The position numbers were made by a program, and so were the translations under genes. This document shows, in pieces, positions 33,944 through 43,554 of a stretch of 64,000 nt of DNA; positions within the stretch are counted from its first letter, which is position 1; every line of letters starts with the position of its first letter. The stretch comes from Pseudomonas sp. MPC6 (lineage in GTDB: Bacteria > Pseudomonadota > Gammaproteobacteria > Pseudomonadales > Pseudomonadaceae), in contig NZ_CP034783.1 of NCBI RefSeq assembly GCF_006094435.1, forward strand, positions 2,383,001-2,447,000, read 5' to 3'. The notes under the pieces are model-generated. The model was not told where the DNA came from, did not search any database, and worked only from the letters and a program-made list of their open reading frames with translations.

Positions 33944-35500
33944 ATGTCTTACACCAGTAAACTTTCTGCCCATTATCTTGAGCTCGCGAAAGCCTCTATT
34001 TCCCAAGAAGGCTTTGCGGGTGAGGACGTTCGTTTTTCTAGCGAGTATGAAGCATTGGAAGGCGAGCTGGGTAAAGCCCAATCCATGCACGAAAGCGGTC
34101 AGATCGATTGGCAGAAAATTTGCGAAAACAGTGAAACCTTGCTGCGCACACTGTCCAAGGATTTACGAGTTGGGGCTTGGCTGACCTGGAGCCTGTACCA
34201 GCGCGAATCCTTCCAGGGGCTATTGGCTGGTCTCGGACTTCTGCAATATCTGTGTGAGCACCATTGGGCTGAGATTCATCCGAACAAGACCCGCACCCGC
34301 GCTGCTGCCCTGAGTTGGCTGGTTCCGCGTCTTGAGCAAGTGCTAAACGAAAATATCGCGATCAAAGAGCAGTTGCCGCTGTTCCGCCGCCTGGTCGAAC
34401 ACCTTGAGGGCCTTGATTCCGCGTGTACAGAGCATTTGGGCGATGACGCGCCACTGCTACTGCCGATCTCCCGCCGTCTGAAAAACATGGTCCAGCGCGC
34501 CGCCGATAACCAGCCGGAGCCCGGCGGGGTGGGTGCTGCGGTTGCGCAGGTTAAACAGGTTGCTACGCAGTTGTTCACCCCTGGTGCGCAGATCGACAAT
34601 GAGAAAGAGGCCCACAAGGCTTTGCGTGCCCAGCAGGAAAGCGCCCGTCCATTGTGCGCCTGGTGGCTCAAGCAGAAAGCCACCGATCTGCGCGCGCTGC
34701 GCCTCAATCGCACGCTGTTGTGGCTGCCCATCGACGCGATTCCTGAGCGCAACACCGAGCAGATCACCGCGTTGCGCGGTCTGCCGGTGGACAAGCTGAA
34801 GACCTATCAGGATCGCTATGATCAAGCCAAATACGCAGACCTGATCGTGGAGCTGGAGGTGAGCTTGGCGAAGGCGCCATTCTGGTTCGATGGCCAGCGA
34901 ATGGTCTGGGAGTGCTTGCAAGGGCTGAACGCTGAGGTGGCAATGCGCGAAGTGGAGATTCACTTCGCGCTATTTATGCAGCGCCTGCCCGGCATCATCG
35001 AACTGCGCTTTCACAACGGCACCCCTTTCGCAGATCCGGCCACTCGCGCTTGGATCAGTGCCAACGTCACGCCGCACCTGCAAACCTCCAGTGCACCACG
35101 CAAGGTTGAAGCAACCGATACCCAATTGGCCTGGGAGCTGGCCCTGGAGGAAGTCCTGCCGATCTTGCGCAAAGAGGGTCTCAAGGCGGCCGTGCAGATC
35201 CTCAAGCAGGGCCTGCAAAGCGCCCACGGCGGGCGAGTTCGGTTTTTCTGGCAATTTGCCCTGGCGCGGCTGTGCTTCGCAGCCAAGAAATACGAACTGG
35301 CCAAGACCCAGCTCGAAACCCTCGATCAAACATTACACGACTCAGGTCTGCAAGACTGGGAGCCCGATCTTGTGCTCGAAGTGCTGCATTTGCTGCATAG
35401 CTGCTGCGAGTTATTACCGCAGAACCATGCTGTGCGAGAGCGCAAAGAAGAGATTTATCGCAGGTTGTGCCACCTCGATCTCGAAGTGGTACTCGAATAG
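33944..35500 (+). CDS. tssA: T6SS baseplate/sheath-capping protein TssA
   Basis: A 518-residue TssA. The ImpA N-terminal domain is visible (DIDWQKI-like IDWQKICENSETLLRTLSKDLRVGAWLTWSL, then HWAEIHPNKTR with ALSWL). The C-terminal half (about 240-518) has the VasJ-like region with WELALEEVLPILRKEGLKAAVQIL and a helical repeat end. TssA organises baseplate docking and sheath polymerisation. It is the first gene of the rightward T6SS operon; ATG 33944 has AAAGG at six bases. Confidence 0.92.
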   Translation: MSYTSKLSAHYLELAKASISQEGFAGEDVRFSSEYEALEGELGKAQSMHESGQIDWQKICENSETLLRTLSKDLRVGAWLTWSLYQRESFQGLLAGLGLLQYLCEHHWAEIHPNKTRTRAAALSWLVPRLEQVLNENIAIKEQLPLFRRLVEHLEGLDSACTEHLGDDAPLLLPISRRLKNMVQRAADNQPEPGGVGAAVAQVKQVATQLFTPGAQIDNEKEAHKALRAQQESARPLCAWWLKQKATDLRALRLNRTLLWLPIDAIPERNTEQITALRGLPVDKLKTYQDRYDQAKYADLIVELEVSLAKAPFWFDGQRMVWECLQGLNAEVAMREVEIHFALFMQRLPGIIELRFHNGTPFADPATRAWISANVTPHLQTSSAPRKVEATDTQLAWELALEEVLPILRKEGLKAAVQILKQGLQSAHGGRVRFFWQFALARLCFAAKKYELAKTQLETLDQTLHDSGLQDWEPDLVLEVLHLLHSCCELLPQNHAVRERKEEIYRRLCHLDLEVVLE

Positions 35501-35532
35501 GCCCCAGGGCCACCACCGCAAGGAGAAAAGCC

Positions 35533-36036
35533 ATGGCCAAAGAAGGCTCTGTAGCCCCCAAAGAACGCATCAATGTCACCTTCAAACCCGCCACTGGCGG
35601 TGCTCAGGAAGAGATTGAACTGCCGCTGAAACTGCTGGCAATCGGTGACTACACCCACCGCAAGGACGAACGTAAAGTCGAGGATCGCAAGCCGATCAGC
35701 ATCGACAGGATTACCTTCGACGAAGTGCTGGCCAAGCAAGAGTTGGAGCTGACGCTGAGCGTGCCGAACCGTCTTCAGGAAGAAGGTGACACTGAAGAGC
35801 TGGCGGTGAAATTGCGCGTCAGCTCAATGAAGGACTTCAACCCGGCCTCGCTGGTCGAGCAGGTACCTGAACTGAAAAAACTGATGGAGTTGCGCGACGC
35901 GTTGGTGGCCCTCAAAGGCCCGCTGGGTAACGCACCTGCGTTTCGCAAAGCTATCGAAGGCGTTCTCGCCGACGACGAATCCCGCAGCCGCGTACTGGGT
36001 GAGCTGGGGTTGAACGCCGTAGCCCAAGACGCTTGA
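35533..36036 (+). CDS. tssB: T6SS contractile sheath small subunit TssB
   Basis: A 167-residue TssB (VipA). Features are KERINVTFKPATGGAQEEIELPLKLLAIGDYT at the N-terminus, then VEDRKPISIDRITFDEVL and the FNPASLVEQVPELKKLMELRDAL helix. It forms the sheath with TssC, the next gene. The start at 35533 follows AAGGAGAAAAGCC; the open frame upstream overlaps tssA and is not coding. Confidence 0.95.
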   Translation: MAKEGSVAPKERINVTFKPATGGAQEEIELPLKLLAIGDYTHRKDERKVEDRKPISIDRITFDEVLAKQELELTLSVPNRLQEEGDTEELAVKLRVSSMKDFNPASLVEQVPELKKLMELRDALVALKGPLGNAPAFRKAIEGVLADDESRSRVLGELGLNAVAQDA

Positions 36037-36064
36037 GTCTTTATCAGCCAAGGAAGCCAACACA

Positions 36065-37540
36065 ATGAGCACCAGCGCAGCACAGCAAAAGAGCAAAGAG
36101 AGCGGCGAATACAGCATTCTCGACAGCATCATCGCCGAAACCCGTCTGACGCCGGACGATGATGCCTACAATATTGCCAAGCGCGGCGTGTCGGCCTTCA
36201 TCGAAGAGCTGCTCAAGCCCCAGAACAACGGTGAACCGGTCAAGAAGGCCATGGTTGATCGTATGATCGCCGAGATCGATGCCAAACTCAGTCGCCAGAT
36301 GGACGAAATCCTCCACCACCAGCACTTCCAGTCACTGGAGTCGTCGTGGCGCGGCCTACAGTTACTGGTCGATCGCACGAACTTTCGCGAAAACATCAAG
36401 ATCGAAATCCTCAACGTCTCCAAAGAAGACCTGCTGGATGACTTCGAAGATTCGCCGGAAGTGATGCAGGCTGGCTTGTACAAGCACATTTACACCGCTG
36501 AATACGGTCAGTTCGGTGGTCAGCCTGTGGGCGCGATCATCGCCAACTACTTTATGTCCCCAAGCTCGCCGGACGTGAAGCTGATGCAGTACGTGTCCAG
36601 CGTTGCCTGTATGTCTCACGCGCCATTCATTGCTGCGGCCGGCCCGAAATTCTTCGGCCTGGAAAGCTTCACCGGTCTGCCGGACCTGAAGGATCTGAAA
36701 GATCACTTCGAAGGCCCGCAATTCGCCAAATGGCAGAGTTTCCGTCAGTCGGAAGACTCCCGTTACATCGGCCTGACGGTCCCGCGGTTCTTGCTGCGTA
36801 ACCCGTACGACCCGGAAGAAAATCCGGTCAAATCGTTCGTCTACAAAGAAACCGTCGCCAACAGCCACGAGCATTACCTGTGGGGCAACACCGCCTACGC
36901 ATTCGGTACCAAATTAACCGACAGTTTCGCCAAGTTCCGCTGGTGTCCGAACATCATTGGCCCGCAAAGCGGTGGTGCAGTTGAAGACCTGCCGTTGCAC
37001 CACTTCGAAAGCATGGGCGAAATCGAAACCAAGATTCCTACCGAGGTTCTGGTTAGCGACCGTCGTGAATACGAACTGGCCGAGGAAGGCTTCATTTCCC
37101 TGACCATGCGCAAAGGCAGCGACAACGCCGCGTTCTTCTCCGCAAGCTCAGTGCAAAAGCCCAAGTTCTTTGGCATCAGCGCAGAAGGTAAGGCAGCAGA
37201 GCTGAACTACAAGCTCGGCACTCAACTGCCGTACATGATGATCGTCAACCGCCTGGCCCATTACCTGAAAGTGCTGCAGCGCGAGCAGCTCGGGTCGTGG
37301 AAGGAGCGTACCGACCTGGAGCTTGAACTCAACAAGTGGATCCGCCAGTACGTCGCCGACCAGGAAAACCCAAGCGCCGAAGTCCGTGGCCGTCGTCCAC
37401 TGCGCGCTGCCCAGATCATCGTCAGCGATGTCGAAGGCGAGCCTGGCTGGTACCGCGTCAGCCTGAACGTACGCCCGCACTTCAAATACATGGGCGCTGA
37501 TTTCACCTTGTCGCTGGTTGGCAAGTTGGACAAAGAGTAA
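36065..37540 (+). CDS. tssC: T6SS contractile sheath large subunit TssC
   Basis: A 491-residue TssC (VipB). Conserved stretches include ESSWRGLQLLVDRTNF, GAIIANYFMSPSSPDVKLMQY, KWQSFRQSEDSRYIGLTVPRFLLRNPY and DVEGEPGWYRVSLNVRPHFKYMGADFTLSLVGKLDKE at the end. Partner of TssB; its N-terminal helix is recognised by ClpV for sheath recycling. Follows tssB by 28 bp with AAGGAAG upstream. Confidence 0.96.
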   Translation: MSTSAAQQKSKESGEYSILDSIIAETRLTPDDDAYNIAKRGVSAFIEELLKPQNNGEPVKKAMVDRMIAEIDAKLSRQMDEILHHQHFQSLESSWRGLQLLVDRTNFRENIKIEILNVSKEDLLDDFEDSPEVMQAGLYKHIYTAEYGQFGGQPVGAIIANYFMSPSSPDVKLMQYVSSVACMSHAPFIAAAGPKFFGLESFTGLPDLKDLKDHFEGPQFAKWQSFRQSEDSRYIGLTVPRFLLRNPYDPEENPVKSFVYKETVANSHEHYLWGNTAYAFGTKLTDSFAKFRWCPNIIGPQSGGAVEDLPLHHFESMGEIETKIPTEVLVSDRREYELAEEGFISLTMRKGSDNAAFFSASSVQKPKFFGISAEGKAAELNYKLGTQLPYMMIVNRLAHYLKVLQREQLGSWKERTDLELELNKWIRQYVADQENPSAEVRGRRPLRAAQIIVSDVEGEPGWYRVSLNVRPHFKYMGADFTLSLVGKLDKE

Positions 37541-37554
37541 GCGGAGCCTAACTC

Positions 37555-37962
37555 ATGACCGGATACGGCAGCCTTTTCGAACGCCTGGGTGGCGACGCGG
37601 ACAAACGCGTCGGCTGGAGCCGCGAGATTTCCGCCATGGCGTCCGTGGCTGCCCATCTGGCCAAGATGCTCAGCACCCGTGCGGGCAGCGTGCAAACGCT
37701 GTCCGATTACGGGCTGCCCGATCTCAATGACATGCGTCTGAGCCTGCACGACTCCCTAAGTCAGGCCCGTTTGGCCATCGAAAATTTCATCGAAGCCTAC
37801 GAGCCACGCCTGAGCAATGTGCGTGTCATCTCCCTGCCGCGTGATCACGATCAGCTTCGCCTGTCCTTCAACATCGAAGGCCTGCTGGAAGTGGATGGTT
37901 TCAAGCGGCAAGTCAGTTTCGCCGCGTGCCTGGATGGCAGCGGTCAAGTCAAGGTCAGCTAA
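37555..37962 (+). CDS. tssE: T6SS baseplate protein TssE (gp25-like)
   Basis: A 135-residue gp25-like baseplate component. It has GYGSLFERLGG near the start, LSDYGLPDLNDM in the middle and the EPRLSNVRV-I segment that is diagnostic of TssE/gp25. It starts sheath assembly. GGAG lies nine bases before ATG 37555, 14 bp after tssC. Confidence 0.93.
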   Translation: MTGYGSLFERLGGDADKRVGWSREISAMASVAAHLAKMLSTRAGSVQTLSDYGLPDLNDMRLSLHDSLSQARLAIENFIEAYEPRLSNVRVISLPRDHDQLRLSFNIEGLLEVDGFKRQVSFAACLDGSGQVKVS

Positions 37963-38009
37963 TGAAATTCGTATGTCATGACGTCCAAAAAGGCAGGAAG
38001 CGAATAGTC

Positions 38010-38099
38010 ATGAACACGGTTGAAGCGCAGGGTTACCTGAACGGTGTGACCGTGGGTGATTTGTTCAGCAGTCTGGCATTTAGGACAGCTTCTTTATGA
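38010..38099 (+). CDS. Possible 29-residue ORF between tssE and tssF
   Basis: ATG 38010 opens a frame of 29 codons (MNTVEAQGYLNGVTVGDLFS and nine more), ending 25 bp before the tssF start, with AGGAAG about ten bases upstream. It fills most of the unusually long tssE-tssF gap of 160 bp. No homology is recognised; it may be a remnant or chance. Confidence 0.25.
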   Translation: MNTVEAQGYLNGVTVGDLFSSLAFRTASL

Positions 38100-38123
38100 G
38101 ATCCAATACCAGGCAGGTACCCC

Positions 38124-39911
38124 GTGTCCTTTAACCACTACTACCAAAGCGAACTCACTGCACTTCGTCAATTAGGCCGTCGCTTCGCCGAGCGTAGTCC
38201 GGCGCTGGCGCCTTTCCTCGGACAGGCCGGGCGGGATCCGGACGTGGAGCGGTTGCTGGAGGGGTTTGCGTTCCTGACCGGACGTCTGCGCCAGAAACTC
38301 GATGACGAGTTACCGGAGCTCAGCCATTCGCTGATGCAACTGCTGTGGCCCAACTACATGCGGCCGCTGCCGTCGTTCAGCATTCTGCAGTTCGATCCGT
38401 TGCAACGCTCTGGTCCGGCATTGATGGTCGAACGCGATACACCAGTGGAAAGCGTTCCGATTGATGACGTGCGTTGCCGCTTTCGCACCTGCTATCCGAC
38501 TGAAGTCCTGCCGTTGGACCTGACTGCACTGAACTACTCGGTGAAGGGCGACGGCTCGCTGTTGAGCCTGCGTCTGGAAATGAGCGCCGACGGTCACCTC
38601 GGCGAGTTGGAATTGAGCCGCTTGCGTCTGCACTTTGCCGGTGAGCGCTACATTAGCCAGATGCTGTACCTGAGCCTGTTGCGAAACCTGGAAGGTATCG
38701 AACTGATCCCGCTGGATGCCACCGGCAAGCCCATCAACGGAGTCAACGGCACGCCGATGGCGTTCAAAATGCCAGGTGACCGCGTGCAGCCGGTGGGGTT
38801 TGCCGAAGAGGAAGCGTTGATCCCGTATCCGCTGAACACGTTCCGCGGTTATCGCTACCTACAAGAGTATTTTGCCTTCCAGGACAAATTTCTGTTCGTC
38901 GACATTAACGGCTTGGACCTAATCAAGGCTTTACCGGTAGACATCCTCAAACAGGTACGCGGCCTGGAGTTGCGTTTCGACATTCGTAAGAGTGGAGTCC
39001 TGCGCATGCGTCCGACTCTGGACAACGTGAAGCTTCACTGTACTCCCATCGTTAATCTGTTCACGCACCATGCGTTGCCGATCCGCCTTGACGGCAAGCA
39101 GGACGAGTACCTGCTGCTACCCGCCGAGTACGACCTGGAAAACTGCGGTGTGTTCTCGGTGGAAACCGTGACTGGCTGGAAACCTGGCGGCCTCGGTTAT
39201 CAGGAGTATGTTCCGTTCGAATCCTTCGAGCACGACCCTAGTTTCGACGTACCCAACAGCCGTCCTCATTACAGCATTCGCCAGCGTTCTTCCTCGCTGC
39301 ACGACGGCCTCGACACTTATCTTAGCTTCGGTATTCGCCACACCGAATCCCAGGAAACCCTGTCGATTGACCTGATGTGTACCAACCAGAACCTGCCACG
39401 CAAGCTCAAGCTCGGCGACATCAGCGAGGCTTGCGAAGAGACGCCGGAGTTCCTGAGTTTCCGCAACATTACCGCGGCCACTTCGAGCTTCGCGCCGCCA
39501 CTGAATCGCGACTTCCTGTGGAAGCTGATCAGCAACATGTCGCTCAACTATCTGTCGCTGGCCGACGTCAACGCGTTGAAGGTGATTCTCGAAACCTACG
39601 ACTTGCCGCGCTACTACGACCAACACGCTGAAAAAGTCAGCAAACGCCTGCTCGGCGGACTCAAGTCGATCAAGCACCAGCACGTCGATCGATTGCACCG
39701 AGGGTTGCCGGTTCGCGGGCTGCGCACTGAGCTGACCATCGACCCGCAAGGGTATATCGGCGAGGGCGACCTGTTCGTTTTCGCTTCGGTTCTTAACGAG
39801 TTTTTCGCGCTTTACGCCAGCCTCAATTCGTACCACGAGCTGCGGGTAAAAAGTACGCAGGGAGAGGTGTACCAATGGACACCACGTATGGGCCTTCAGC
39901 CGCTTCTTTAA
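38124..39911 (+). CDS. tssF: T6SS baseplate protein TssF
   Basis: A 595-residue TssF. The N-terminal NHYYQSELTALRQLGRRFAERSPALAPFLG and DPDVERLLEGFAFLTGRLRQKLDDELPE are characteristic, and YLRRLHRGLPVRGLRT-type end and FFALYASLNSYHELRV mark the C-terminus. It forms the baseplate wedge with TssG, TssE and TssK. The start is GTG 38124 behind AGGCAGG. The 3' end overlaps tssG by 37 bp. Confidence 0.95.
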   Translation: MSFNHYYQSELTALRQLGRRFAERSPALAPFLGQAGRDPDVERLLEGFAFLTGRLRQKLDDELPELSHSLMQLLWPNYMRPLPSFSILQFDPLQRSGPALMVERDTPVESVPIDDVRCRFRTCYPTEVLPLDLTALNYSVKGDGSLLSLRLEMSADGHLGELELSRLRLHFAGERYISQMLYLSLLRNLEGIELIPLDATGKPINGVNGTPMAFKMPGDRVQPVGFAEEEALIPYPLNTFRGYRYLQEYFAFQDKFLFVDINGLDLIKALPVDILKQVRGLELRFDIRKSGVLRMRPTLDNVKLHCTPIVNLFTHHALPIRLDGKQDEYLLLPAEYDLENCGVFSVETVTGWKPGGLGYQEYVPFESFEHDPSFDVPNSRPHYSIRQRSSSLHDGLDTYLSFGIRHTESQETLSIDLMCTNQNLPRKLKLGDISEACEETPEFLSFRNITAATSSFAPPLNRDFLWKLISNMSLNYLSLADVNALKVILETYDLPRYYDQHAEKVSKRLLGGLKSIKHQHVDRLHRGLPVRGLRTELTIDPQGYIGEGDLFVFASVLNEFFALYASLNSYHELRVKSTQGEVYQWTPRMGLQPLL

Positions 39912-40882
39912 GCGGACTGACCCGAGGAATACGCGAGTACTCGTTGTTTCAGTCGGTGCTGCTGGTAGTTGACCGGCTGCGCGAGGCGCACCCGCACCTG
40001 AGCCAGGATGACTTGTACGATCAGTTGGAGTTTCAGGCCAACCCGAGCCTGGGCTTCCCCGGCAGCGACGTTGATCGCGTGGAGTTTTTTCACGAGGACG
40101 GTCACCTGCGCGCGCGCCTGCGTTTCAACCTGATCGGCCTGGTCGGTTCCGGTTCGCCGCTGCCGGCGTTTTACGGCGAACAAGCCCTGGGCGACAGCGA
40201 GGACGGCAACCCGACCCGTAACTTCCTCGACCTGTTTCACCACCGCCTGCAACGGTTGATGCTGCCGATCTGGAAAAAATATCGCTATCGCGCCAGCTTC
40301 GAGAGTGGTGCCCTCGACCCTTTTTCCTCTCAGCTGTTTGCCCTCATCGGCCTCGGCGGTGAAGAGATTCGGCGCGCCCAGGAGCTGAATTGGAAACGCC
40401 TACTGCCGTATCTGGGCTTGCTCAGTTTACGCGCGCATTCGGCTGCGCTGATCGAAGCGGTGCTGCGTTACTACTTCAAACACGCCGAACTGACCATTGA
40501 ACAGTGCATTGAACGCCATGTGGAAATCCTCGATGAGCAGCGTAATCGCCTGGGGCGAGCCAACACCGCGCTTGGTGAAGACGTGGTATTGGGGGGGACC
40601 GTGCGCGATCGCAGCGGCAAGTTCCGGATTCACATTCGTGAACTCGACTGGCAGCGCTTTCACGAGTTCCTGCCAATCGGTTTTGGCTACCAGCCGCTGT
40701 GTGCGCTGGTGCGGTTCACCCTCCGTGACCCGCTTGATTACGACATTCGCCTGATGCTGCGCCAAGAAGAAATTCGCGAACTGCGTATTGGCGAGCAAAA
40801 CGCTTGTCGCCTGGGATGGACCAGTTGGCTCGGCCGCGAAAAAGCGGACGGCGTGGTGACTCTGGGCAGCAAAACTTATTAA
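39875..40882 (+). CDS. tssG: T6SS baseplate protein TssG
   Basis: A 335-residue TssG. Conserved stretches: EYSLFQSVLLVVDRLREAHP, VEFFHEDGHLRARLRFNLIGLVGSGSPLPAFYGE, LDLFHHRLQRLMLPIWKKYR and, near the end, RIGEQNACRLGWTSWLG. It binds TssF. The start lies inside tssF; the ribosome site GGAGAGG is within tssF coding sequence. Confidence 0.94.
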   Translation: MDTTYGPSAASLSGLTRGIREYSLFQSVLLVVDRLREAHPHLSQDDLYDQLEFQANPSLGFPGSDVDRVEFFHEDGHLRARLRFNLIGLVGSGSPLPAFYGEQALGDSEDGNPTRNFLDLFHHRLQRLMLPIWKKYRYRASFESGALDPFSSQLFALIGLGGEEIRRAQELNWKRLLPYLGLLSLRAHSAALIEAVLRYYFKHAELTIEQCIERHVEILDEQRNRLGRANTALGEDVVLGGTVRDRSGKFRIHIRELDWQRFHEFLPIGFGYQPLCALVRFTLRDPLDYDIRLMLRQEEIRELRIGEQNACRLGWTSWLGREKADGVVTLGSKTY

Positions 40883-40895
40883 GGACAGATGACAA

Positions 40896-43544
40896 ATGAT
40901 TAACGTAGACCTGCAACAACTCATCCAGGCTCTGGATGCCGAAACCCGTCGTGACCTGGAAAGTTCGGCCGAACGTTGTGTGGCTCGTGGCGGCAGCAAG
41001 ATTCTTGTCGAAGACCTGCTGCTGGGTTTGTTGGAGCGTCCGCAAGGCTTGCTTGCCCGCGCGCTGCTGGATGCCGAAGTCGACGCTGGTGAACTCAGTG
41101 CAGCGCTGCAATCACGGGTCGAGCACAGCGCTTCGCGCAACCCGGTGTTCGCCCCGGAACTGGTGCAGTGGCTGCAAGATGCCTTGCTGGTTGCCAACCT
41201 TGAGCTGGGCCAGACCCAGGTCGAACAGGCGGCACTGATTCTCGCGTTGCTGCGTAACCCGATGCGCTACGCCGGCAGTCGCTACCAGCCGTTGCTGGCC
41301 AAATTGAATATCGACCGCCTGAAAGAGTTCGCTTTATCCCAGAAAGAACCGTCAGGCACTGGTAAACCGGCTATGTCGGGTGAGCTCATGTTGCAACGCT
41401 TTACCCACAACCTGACCCAGCAGGCCCGTGACGGCAAACTTGACCCAGTGCTGTGCCGCGACGGCGCGATCCGCCAGATGGTTGACATCCTTGCTCGGCG
41501 CCGCAAGAACAACCCGATTGTTGTCGGCGAAGCTGGCGTCGGTAAAACGGCCATCGTCGAAGGCCTGGCCTCGCGCATTGCTGCTGGTGAAGTGCCACAA
41601 GCGTTGAAAGGCATCGAGTTGCTGTCACTGGACCTGGGCCTGTTGCAGGCCGGCGCCAGCATCAAAGGTGAATTCGAGCGTCGCCTCACAGGTGTGATTG
41701 ACGAAGTCAAAGCTTCGCCGAGGCCGATCATTCTGTTCATCGACGAAGCCCATAACCTGATCGGCGCGGGCGGCCATGCCGGGGGCTCCGACGCCGCCAA
41801 CCTGCTTAAGCCAGCGTTGGCCCGGGGAGAGTTACGCACCATCGCTGCGACCACCTGGGCGGAGTACAAAAAGTACTTCGAAAAAGACCCGGCGCTGGCC
41901 CGTCGATTCCAGCCGGTGCAATTGCACGAGCCAACCGTCAGCGAGGCGGTGACCATTCTGCGTGGCCTGGCTCAGGTCTACGAGAAGAGCCATGGCATCT
42001 ACCTGCGCGATGACGCGGTAGTCGCAGCGGCAGAGTTGTCCGCCCGTTACCTTGCCGGACGTCAGCTGCCCGACAAAGCCGTCGACGTGCTCGACACCGC
42101 TTGCGCCCGCGTGCGCATCAGCCTCGCCGCCGCCCCGGAAAGCCTGGAGCGCCTGCGTGGCGAACTGGCTGAAGGTGGTCGTCAGCGTCAGGCCCTGCGC
42201 CGCGATGCCGAGGCCGGTCTGCTGATCGACCGCGAAGGGCTGGACGCATTGGAAGATCGTCTGGCCGAAGCTGAAGACGAGATGGTCGGGCTGGAGGCCC
42301 TCTGGGCCGAACAGAAAGAACTGGCCAAGCGCCTGCTGGATCTGCGGCAGCAACTGGCCAAGGCCCGTGAAGCTGCTGCCGTCGAGCCAACCGTCACGGT
42401 TGAAGAAGACACCGAAGGCACCGTGATCGAAACGCTGCCGGTGGACGAAGCGCAAAGCGTCGAAACCCTGGAAGCCGCACTCAACGAAACTCACAAAGCA
42501 CTGACCGAGTTGCAAGTCAAAGATCGACTGGTGAGCTTCGAGGTCTGCCCGCGGCTTGTGGCTGAAGTGATCAGCGCCTGGACCGGCGTACCCCTGGCGC
42601 AGCTGGCCCGTGAGCACAATGCCAAGGTTGCCAGCTTCACTGCTGACCTGCGTACCCGTATTCGCGGTCAGGAACAAGCCGTTCACGCCCTTGATCGCTC
42701 GATGCGCGCTACCGCCGCCGGCCTGAACAAGCCCGATGCACCCGTGGGTGTGTTCCTGCTGGTTGGCCCAAGTGGCGTCGGCAAGACCGAAACTGCATTG
42801 GCCCTCGCTGATTTGTTGTACGGCGGCGATCGCTTCATCACCACCATCAACATGTCCGAATTCCAGGAGAAGCATACCGTTTCGCGCCTGATCGGTGCGC
42901 CGCCAGGCTACGTCGGTTATGGCGAGGGCGGCATGCTCACCGACGCAGTGCGACAGAAACCGTATTCCGTCGTGCTACTCGATGAAGTCGAGAAGGCCGA
43001 CACGGATGTGCTCAACCTGTTTTACCAAATCTTTGACAAGGGCGTAGCCAACGACGGCGAAGGGCGTGAGATCGACTTTCGCAACACGCTGATTCTGATG
43101 ACCTCTAACCTGGGCAGCGACCACATCAGCGAACTCTGCGAAAACGGCGCACGGCCGTCGGCTGAAGTCCTCGAAGAAACCATTCGACCGGTGCTGAGCA
43201 AGCACTTCAAACCGGCGCTGTTGGCGCGGATGCGCGTGGTGCCTTACTACCCGGTCGGCGGGCCGGTGCTACGCGAGTTGATCGAAATCAAACTCGATCG
43301 TCTCGGCGAGCGCCTGAACCGTCGTCGGCTCGATTTCACTTACTCACAGGACCTCATCGATCACCTGGCCGAACGCTGCACCCAAAGCGACAGCGGCGCA
43401 CGCCTGATCGACCATTTGCTGGACCTGCACGTGCTGCCGTTGGTGGCTGACCGTTTGCTGGACGCGATGGCCGTAGGTGAAAGCCTCAAGCGCGTTCACA
43501 CAACGCTTGACTGCAACGCCAGCGTGATCTGCGAGTTCGCCTGA
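40896..43544 (+). CDS. tssH: T6SS sheath-recycling AAA+ ATPase TssH (ClpV)
   Basis: An 882-residue ClpV. The N-terminal Clp domain binds contracted sheath. The first AAA+ module has Walker A GEAGVGKT at residue 211 onward and IILFIDEAHNLIG; a coiled M domain spans about 420-520; the second module has GPSGVGKTET at 624 onward and VLLDEVEKAD. It ends in a ClpB-type C-terminal domain. It disassembles used TssBC sheath. AAGGACAG precedes ATG 40896, 14 bp after tssG. Confidence 0.96.
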   Translation: MINVDLQQLIQALDAETRRDLESSAERCVARGGSKILVEDLLLGLLERPQGLLARALLDAEVDAGELSAALQSRVEHSASRNPVFAPELVQWLQDALLVANLELGQTQVEQAALILALLRNPMRYAGSRYQPLLAKLNIDRLKEFALSQKEPSGTGKPAMSGELMLQRFTHNLTQQARDGKLDPVLCRDGAIRQMVDILARRRKNNPIVVGEAGVGKTAIVEGLASRIAAGEVPQALKGIELLSLDLGLLQAGASIKGEFERRLTGVIDEVKASPRPIILFIDEAHNLIGAGGHAGGSDAANLLKPALARGELRTIAATTWAEYKKYFEKDPALARRFQPVQLHEPTVSEAVTILRGLAQVYEKSHGIYLRDDAVVAAAELSARYLAGRQLPDKAVDVLDTACARVRISLAAAPESLERLRGELAEGGRQRQALRRDAEAGLLIDREGLDALEDRLAEAEDEMVGLEALWAEQKELAKRLLDLRQQLAKAREAAAVEPTVTVEEDTEGTVIETLPVDEAQSVETLEAALNETHKALTELQVKDRLVSFEVCPRLVAEVISAWTGVPLAQLAREHNAKVASFTADLRTRIRGQEQAVHALDRSMRATAAGLNKPDAPVGVFLLVGPSGVGKTETALALADLLYGGDRFITTINMSEFQEKHTVSRLIGAPPGYVGYGEGGMLTDAVRQKPYSVVLLDEVEKADTDVLNLFYQIFDKGVANDGEGREIDFRNTLILMTSNLGSDHISELCENGARPSAEVLEETIRPVLSKHFKPALLARMRVVPYYPVGGPVLRELIEIKLDRLGERLNRRRLDFTYSQDLIDHLAERCTQSDSGARLIDHLLDLHVLPLVADRLLDAMAVGESLKRVHTTLDCNASVICEFA

Positions 43545-43554
43545 GGTGGGTGTG

